Of a stretch of 64,000 nucleotides of DNA, positions 59,558 to 64,000 are shown in pieces. Position numbers and translations under genes: made by a program. Below the pieces are notes generated by a model. The model did no database searches. It saw only the letters and a list, made by a program, of their open reading frames with translations, and had not been told where the DNA came from. This DNA comes from Staphylococcus schleiferi (GTDB lineage: Bacteria > Bacillota > Bacilli > Staphylococcales > Staphylococcaceae). Every line of letters starts with the position of its first letter. Positions within the stretch are counted from its first letter, which is position 1. Where the stretch lies: assembly GCF_900458895.1 (NCBI RefSeq), contig NZ_LR962863.1:2418001-2482000 (forward strand), given 5' to 3'.

Positions 59558-61081
59558 ATGTTAAATCAAGAATTGAAGCAACAATTATCGCAACTTCTTG
59601 ATTTGATGGAAGGTGACGTTGTACTTAAAGCAAGTACAGGTTCTGACGAAAATTCACAAAAAGTTGAAAACCTTGTGAATGAAGTTGCAGAAATGTCATC
59701 TCGAATTACAGTAGAAAAAGCTGATTTAAAGCGTACACCTAGCTTTAGTATCAATAGACCTGGAGAGGACACTGGCATTACATTTGCTGGTGTCCCTCTT
59801 GGTCATGAATTCAACTCTTTCGTTCTTGCACTTTTACAAGTCAGTGGACGTGCTCCGAAAGAAGAACAATCTGTAATTGATCAAATCAAATCTATTGAAC
59901 AACCACTTCACTTTGAAACTTATATCAGCTTAACTTGTCATAAGTGTCCAGACGTTGTTCAAGCATTAAACTTAATGAGTGTATTGAACCCTAATATTAC
60001 ACACACGATGATTGATGGTGCTGTATTTAAAGAAGAAGCAGAAGACATCATGGCTGTACCTGCCATCTTCTTAAATGGTGAGCAATTCGGTAATGGCCGT
60101 ATGACTGTAACAGATATTTTGAGTACACTCGGTCAAGGTCCGGACGCATCTGCATTTGAAAACAAAGAAGTCTTTGATGTACTTGTTATTGGTGGCGGTC
60201 CTGCAAGTGCAAGTTCAGCAATCTATGCTGCACGTAAGGGGCTCACTACAGGTATTGTCGCTGATAGAATTGGTGGCCAAGTCAACGATACAGCAGATAT
60301 CGAAAACTTAATCGGTGTTAAGAAAACAACGGGTCCATCATTATCAACTAACTTGGAAGAGCATATTAAAGATTATAATATCGATGTTATGAAAGGTGTT
60401 CGTGCAGAACAACTTGAAAAAACAGATAAAACTGTATCAGTAACACTTGATAACGGCGCTGTTCTAGAAACACGTTCATTAATTATCGGTACAGGTGCAC
60501 GCTGGAGAAAAATTGGGGTACCAGGTGAAGAAAAATACACGAACAAAGGCGTCGCATACTGCCCGCACTGTGACGGCCCTCTATTTGAAGGTAAAGATGT
60601 TGCAGTTATCGGTGGCGGAAACTCTGGTATTGAAGCTGCGATTGACTTAGCAGGAATTTGTCAAAATGTCACAGTATTAGAATTCTCTGACACATTAAAA
60701 GCAGATTCCGTCTTACAAGAACGTTTGAAATCATTACCAAACACACAAGTTATTACTAATGCAGCTACAAAAGAAATTACAGGTGATGATCGTGTCAACG
60801 GTCTGACTTATACAGATATGCAATCAAAAGAAGACAAACACATCGACTTAGATGGCGTTTTCGTTCAAATCGGTTTATCTCCTAATACAGAATGGTTAGG
60901 CGATTCTGTTCAACGTAACCGTATGGGCGAAATTGAAGTTGATCGTCTTGGTAATACTAATGTACCAGGTGTCTTCGCAGCTGGAGATTGTACAGACCAA
61001 CGTTACAAACAAATTATTATTTCAATGGGATCAGGCGCAACAGCTGCATTATCAGCATTTGACTATCTCATCAGAAACTAA
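59558..61081 (+). CDS. ahpF: Alkyl hydroperoxide reductase subunit F
   Basis: Flavoprotein that reduces AhpC with NADH. 507 residues. N-terminal double-thioredoxin domain with CHKC (near 129), FAD-binding GGGPASASSAIYAARKG (from about 212), redox CPHC, NADH-binding GGGNSGIEAAIDLAG and C-terminal FAAGDCTDQRYKQ. AAGGAGG ribosome site. Second gene of the operon, ended by the terminator at 61097. Confidence 0.98.
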   Translation: MLNQELKQQLSQLLDLMEGDVVLKASTGSDENSQKVENLVNEVAEMSSRITVEKADLKRTPSFSINRPGEDTGITFAGVPLGHEFNSFVLALLQVSGRAPKEEQSVIDQIKSIEQPLHFETYISLTCHKCPDVVQALNLMSVLNPNITHTMIDGAVFKEEAEDIMAVPAIFLNGEQFGNGRMTVTDILSTLGQGPDASAFENKEVFDVLVIGGGPASASSAIYAARKGLTTGIVADRIGGQVNDTADIENLIGVKKTTGPSLSTNLEEHIKDYNIDVMKGVRAEQLEKTDKTVSVTLDNGAVLETRSLIIGTGARWRKIGVPGEEKYTNKGVAYCPHCDGPLFEGKDVAVIGGGNSGIEAAIDLAGICQNVTVLEFSDTLKADSVLQERLKSLPNTQVITNAATKEITGDDRVNGLTYTDMQSKEDKHIDLDGVFVQIGLSPNTEWLGDSVQRNRMGEIEVDRLGNTNVPGVFAAGDCTDQRYKQIIISMGSGATAALSAFDYLIRN

Positions 61082-61096
61082 AGTTTTAAAACATGC

Positions 61097-61132
61097 AAAA
61101 AGCTGATTGACGCAATGTCAATCAGCTTTTTT
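61097..61132. terminator. Terminator of ahpCF, also facing bioB
   Basis: AAAAGCTGATTGAC pairs with GTCAATCAGCTTTTTT around a five-base loop. Confidence 0.9.
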
Positions 61133-61167
61133 GATATCATATTCTGAATGGCATCACTTAATAAACG

Positions 61168-62157
61168 TTATACACGTTCCATCTCACTTTGTTTAGTGCC
61201 GTAATCAATCTCATATCCCATATCGCGAATCATATCATAATCCAGTTGGTTCGGTTGACCTCCAGTAATTAAATAATCACCAACGAAGATAGAGTTCGCA
61301 ACCATTAGGGCTGTTGATTGCAATGAACGAAGATTAACTTCCCTACCTCCTGCAATACGAATCTCTTTTGTTGGATTGATCAAACGGAATAACGCAAGTA
61401 TTCTTAAACAACGCATTGGCGTCAATTGATCCATATCTCCAAACTTAGTCCCCTTAATTGGATGTAAAAAGTTGACCGGTATACTATCAGCATCAATATC
61501 TCTCAATGCAAAGGCCATGTCGACGATATCTTGGTTAGATTCTCCCATACCACAAATCACACCTGAGCAAGGTGAAATATGATTTTTTTTCATTATTTCA
61601 ATCGTATCGACACGATCTTTATACGTGTGTGTTGTCACAACTTCATCATGATAATTTTCACTTGTATTCAAATTATGGTTATAACGATCCACGCCAGCAG
61701 CTTTTAAACGCCCCGCTTGCTCCTCATTCGTTAAACCTAAACAAGCACATATTTTTAATTGCGGATGCTCAGCCTTAATCTGTTCGACTGAGGATGTGAT
61801 ATGATCAATCTCTTTATCACTTGGACCTCTACCACTCATAACGATACAATAGGTGCCAATTTCATTTTCAGCCGCAACTTTCGCACCTTCTGTAATTTGA
61901 TTTTCCGGAATTAATGCATAACGTTGTTTTTCCTTCATTTCACGCGATTGGCCACAATAACCACAATCTTCAGGACAAATGCCACTTTTAGCATTTAAAA
62001 TCATATTTAATTTTACTTTGTGACCATAATAATGTTTACGTAATTGATAAGCTTCATGTACAAGGTCCATGGTGTCGTAGGTTGGATTCGTAAATAAGTC
62101 GAATGCTTCCTCTGGTGTTAAAGCTGAACCTTTTAATATTTGCTCTGCAATTTTCAT
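61168..62157 (-). CDS. bioB: Biotin synthase
   Basis: Radical-SAM enzyme that inserts sulfur into dethiobiotin. The 4Fe-4S motif [10 protein letters not shown] (CxxxCxxC) is near residue 57, followed by [13 protein letters not shown] and CACLGL, with C-terminal [11 protein letters not shown], the Arg serving the 2Fe-2S cluster. The start is placed at ATG 62157, seven bases after AGGAGG; the ATG at 62163 is one base from it. 329 residues. No other bio gene lies beside it, but a BirA-like operator lies upstream. Confidence 0.95.
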   Translation of the reverse strand: MKIAEQILKGSALTPEEAFDLFTNPTYDTMDLVHEAYQLRKHYYGHKVKLNMILNAKSGICPEDCGYCGQSREMKEKQRYALIPENQITEGAKVAAENEIGTYCIVMSGRGPSDKEIDHITSSVEQIKAEHPQLKICACLGLTNEEQAGRLKAAGVDRYNHNLNTSENYHDEVVTTHTYKDRVDTIEIMKKNHISPCSGVICGMGESNQDIVDMAFALRDIDADSIPVNFLHPIKGTKFGDMDQLTPMRCLRILALFRLINPTKEIRIAGGREVNLRSLQSTALMVANSIFVGDYLITGGQPNQLDYDMIRDMGYEIDYGTKQSEMERV

Positions 62158-62182
62158 AACCATTCCTCCTCATATAAAAGCC

Positions 62183-62226
62183 AGTATACCATAATTGTAA
62201 ATTAATTTATATTTTAAGTTTACAAT
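62183..62226 (-). promoter_or_regulatory. bioB promoter with BirA-like operator
   Basis: Inverted repeat TTGTAAA (62195-62201) ... TTTACAA (62219-62225) with a 17-base gap, the layout of Firmicute BirA operators. A TATACT box (62183-62188, minus strand) adjoins it. Biotin-dependent repression expected. Confidence 0.7.
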
Positions 62227-62414
62227 ATGTCTTTCTTTTCAAAACAATGGCTTTAAATTTAGGCCGCTAGATGGTAATCAAATTTTGTCTTAATGCACAA
62301 CATTTCTGTACATAAACATAAAAGTATAAATTAAGTTTCTTTTCTATACGACATGTTACAATACGAGTGTAAGTCATATACTCATCATCTTAAATATTTA
62401 ATGGGGGAATGCAA

Positions 62415-62792
62415 ATGGAAACTTTAGATGATTTTTTAGAAACCATCGACAAAGAGGCACACCGAGAGAAACTTAAAAAAGTGTTACAAACAATTTTAGA
62501 AAACTACCCTGAACTTACTATGGAGATAAAATGGAATCAACCCATGTTATTGTATAAGGACAATGGTTCTTTCATCTTGGGCTTTAGTAAAGCTAAACCT
62601 CATTTTGCAATTTCACCTGAGAAATATACTTTAGATACTTTTGCAGATGACATTAAAGCTGCTGGCTATCAAATGACAAAAATGTTTATGAAAATCAAAT
62701 GGACGGACGAAGTCAACTATGATTTGATTTATCGTATCATTGATTTCAATATTAAAGACAAAAAAGATAGTACTTCTTTTTGGCGTCGCTAA
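62415..62792 (+). CDS. YdhG/DUF1801-family protein (frataxin-like fold)
   Basis: 125 residues from ATG 62415; the ATG at 62409 abuts the GGGGGA site. DUF1801 pattern: ENYPELTMEIKWNQPMLLYKDNGSFILGFSKAKPHFAISPEKY, then MFMKIKWTDEVNYDLI. Bacillus YdhG of this family is reported as an iron chaperone for iron-sulfur and haem synthesis; applicability here is by family only. Confidence 0.82.
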   Translation: METLDDFLETIDKEAHREKLKKVLQTILENYPELTMEIKWNQPMLLYKDNGSFILGFSKAKPHFAISPEKYTLDTFADDIKAAGYQMTKMFMKIKWTDEVNYDLIYRIIDFNIKDKKDSTSFWRR

Positions 62793-62816
62793 AATGCGTC
62801 TCACTTTAAAGACTTA

Positions 62817-64000
62817 GGTTCTTTGTCAACGTCGGTTGGCGAGACGATAACGCATTAAGCAACGTTATTTTGTTGTTTAATGCGTTTTTTATATTCACTT
62901 ACAAATACCTTGGAAATGATTAAGATTCGATTCCTAAAATTCCAGAAATTTCTATAACCATAAGAAACCCGTTTAATCAGTTTTATTTTATTATTAATGC
63001 CCTCAATTGGCCCATTCGTTAAATGTGGATAACGCATCGTATTTGAGATATAGGGCAAATATTTGATGAATGTTTGAATGACGCGCTTGAGTCCTTGTGA
63101 AATATCTTTTGTTTTTGAATCCTGTAAGATGAAGCGTAATTGCTGGATATCGTTTACTTTCAGAGCACTTAAAAGACGATGCCCCGTTTCATATGTCTCT
63201 TTGAGCCTCTCATCAAGCTCCAATAAATACTGAACTAAACTGTATTGACTCTGCCAAGACTTAAAAAGTCCGTATGACTGATATATCATTCGATCTAAAT
63301 CTAAGGGCGCTTTTAATAGTAACTTCCAATAACGCTTTAATTTATTATATTTAGGTCTATCTTTTGTCCTAAAACCATTCATAACTTGAACTCGGCATCG
63401 ATTGATTTCACGATTGATAGCCTGCACGATATGAAAGCGATCCATAATTATCTCCGCATGAGGAAATAAGTCTTGAATGAGTGCGATATAAGGTGGAAAC
63501 ATATCTATAGAGATGGTTTTCACTCTTTCACGTTGCTTTCTAGAGAACTTTAAAAAATAGGCTTCTAATTTATGTTTGCGACGATCAGGTAAAATATCGA
63601 TGATATCATGGGTTACACTATCACAGTAAATAAAGCTCATCGCACCTTCGACATCTTTCGTTGATTTGAATTCGTCAAAAGCTAAGTGCTCCGGTAAAAC
63701 ATGATGTGCCTGCGTCTTCACCGAATCACTTACCTCTTTTAAATGGCGATGGACAGTTGAAGGTGATACACATAGACTTTCAGCGACATCCTTTTCAGAG
63801 ATGACTTTAGATAGTTTCCGGGTCATCATGCGTTTGACCTCATTTGAGATGGTACATCGGGGTTGAATATAGGGTGTTTGAGCTGTAAAGGTTTGTTGAC
63901 AAGCTTTACAGTAAAAGCGCTGTTTCTTCAATTTTAAATAGGCAGGTCTTTCAAAAATTAATCCCATATAAACTTTCGTTTTACGAAAGCCATGTTTAAT
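62817..64000 (-). mobile_element. ISL3-family insertion sequence, runs off the window
   Basis: Left end GGTTCTTTGTCAACG at 62817, same as the copy at 34659 and near-identical throughout. The right end is outside the window. Unlike the other copies the transposase frame is open. Confidence 0.9.
62855..64000 (-). CDS. ISL3-family transposase, N-terminus outside window
   Basis: The frame is open from the window edge to the stop at 62855 (more than 370 residues). Zinc-finger remnant CKACQQTF, helix-turn-helix ESLCVSPSTVHRHLKEV, DDE catalytic core (SIDMFPPYIALI, MDRFHIVQAINRE) and the C-terminal GPIEGINNKIKLIKRVSYG. Probably functional, and able to mobilise the defective copies. Confidence 0.92.
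   Translation of the reverse strand: MKHGFRKTKVYMGLIFERPAYLKLKKQRFYCKACQQTFTAQTPYIQPRCTISNEVKRMMTRKLSKVISEKDVAESLCVSPSTVHRHLKEVSDSVKTQAHHVLPEHLAFDEFKSTKDVEGAMSFIYCDSVTHDIIDILPDRRKHKLEAYFLKFSRKQRERVKTISIDMFPPYIALIQDLFPHAEIIMDRFHIVQAINREINRCRVQVMNGFRTKDRPKYNKLKRYWKLLLKAPLDLDRMIYQSYGLFKSWQSQYSLVQYLLELDERLKETYETGHRLLSALKVNDIQQLRFILQDSKTKDISQGLKRVIQTFIKYLPYISNTMRYPHLTNGPIEGINNKIKLIKRVSYGYRNFWNFRNRILIISKVFVSEYKKRIKQQNNVA

Overview
The window is low-GC Firmicutes DNA from a Staphylococcus chromosome. The evidence is the staphylopine (cnt) locus, YSIRK/LPXTG surface and lipase signals, the xpt-pbuX-guaB-guaA and tcyP/nfrA/ahpCF neighbourhoods in staphylococcal order, a SigB-type promoter, and ISL3-family elements. 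The gene mix (ppdK, panBCD plus panE, lone bioB, lone thiO) points to an animal-associated species such as the S. intermedius or S. hyicus groups, but that is inference.

Layout. 1-10.4 kb: ppdK (cut by the window edge), a short-chain dehydrogenase-like gene, a twice-deleted ISL3 relic, panBCD (-) with divergent panE (+), a probable type I toxin-antitoxin pair (6.88-7.24 kb), a LytTR regulator with a DUF3021 membrane partner, and small metabolic genes. 10.4-19.8 kb: the staphylopine operon cntKLMABCDFE (-), behind one promoter flanked by a Fur-like and a Zur-like box. Three of its genes (cntM, cntA, cntE) each carry one extra base in a homopolymer. 20-29.5 kb: a lipoprotein, an LPXTG protein, TM2 and DUF488 proteins, an MFS transporter, a YSIRK lipase (also with one extra A) and DUF523.

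29.8-47.15 kb is an AT-rich accessory region between the stub of a FrnE/DsbA-like gene and the 3' end of guaA. It holds a CPBP/ABC/CPBP module resembling bacteriocin self-protection, a YefM-YoeB pair, a broken ISL3 copy that displaced the start codon of a phosphopantetheinyl transferase, mepB, an IS21 relic, and a Fur-boxed operon. That operon encodes a ruined thioesterase, an ECF-type transporter, two YbtP/YbtQ-like ABC half-transporters and a truncated saccharopine-dehydrogenase-like enzyme. The set recalls siderophore loci of the equibactin/yersiniabactin type after loss of the synthetases. Next to guaA lie relics of IS30, an S66 peptidase and a tyrosine integrase, so the guaA 3' end is an old island insertion site, as it is for some SaPIs.

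47.2-62.8 kb is conserved backbone: guaA, guaB, pbuX, xpt with a guanine riboswitch; a SigB-promoted stress gene; two poorly known genes; thiO under a TPP riboswitch; tcyP; nfrA; ahpCF with a PerR-like box; bioB with a BirA-like operator; and a YdhG-like gene. A third ISL3 copy runs off the right edge.

Caution: six genes (DUF3021, cntE, cntA, cntM, lipase, phosphopantetheinyl transferase) are each broken by exactly one extra base in a mononucleotide run. They may be real mutations or consensus errors; the sequence alone cannot tell.
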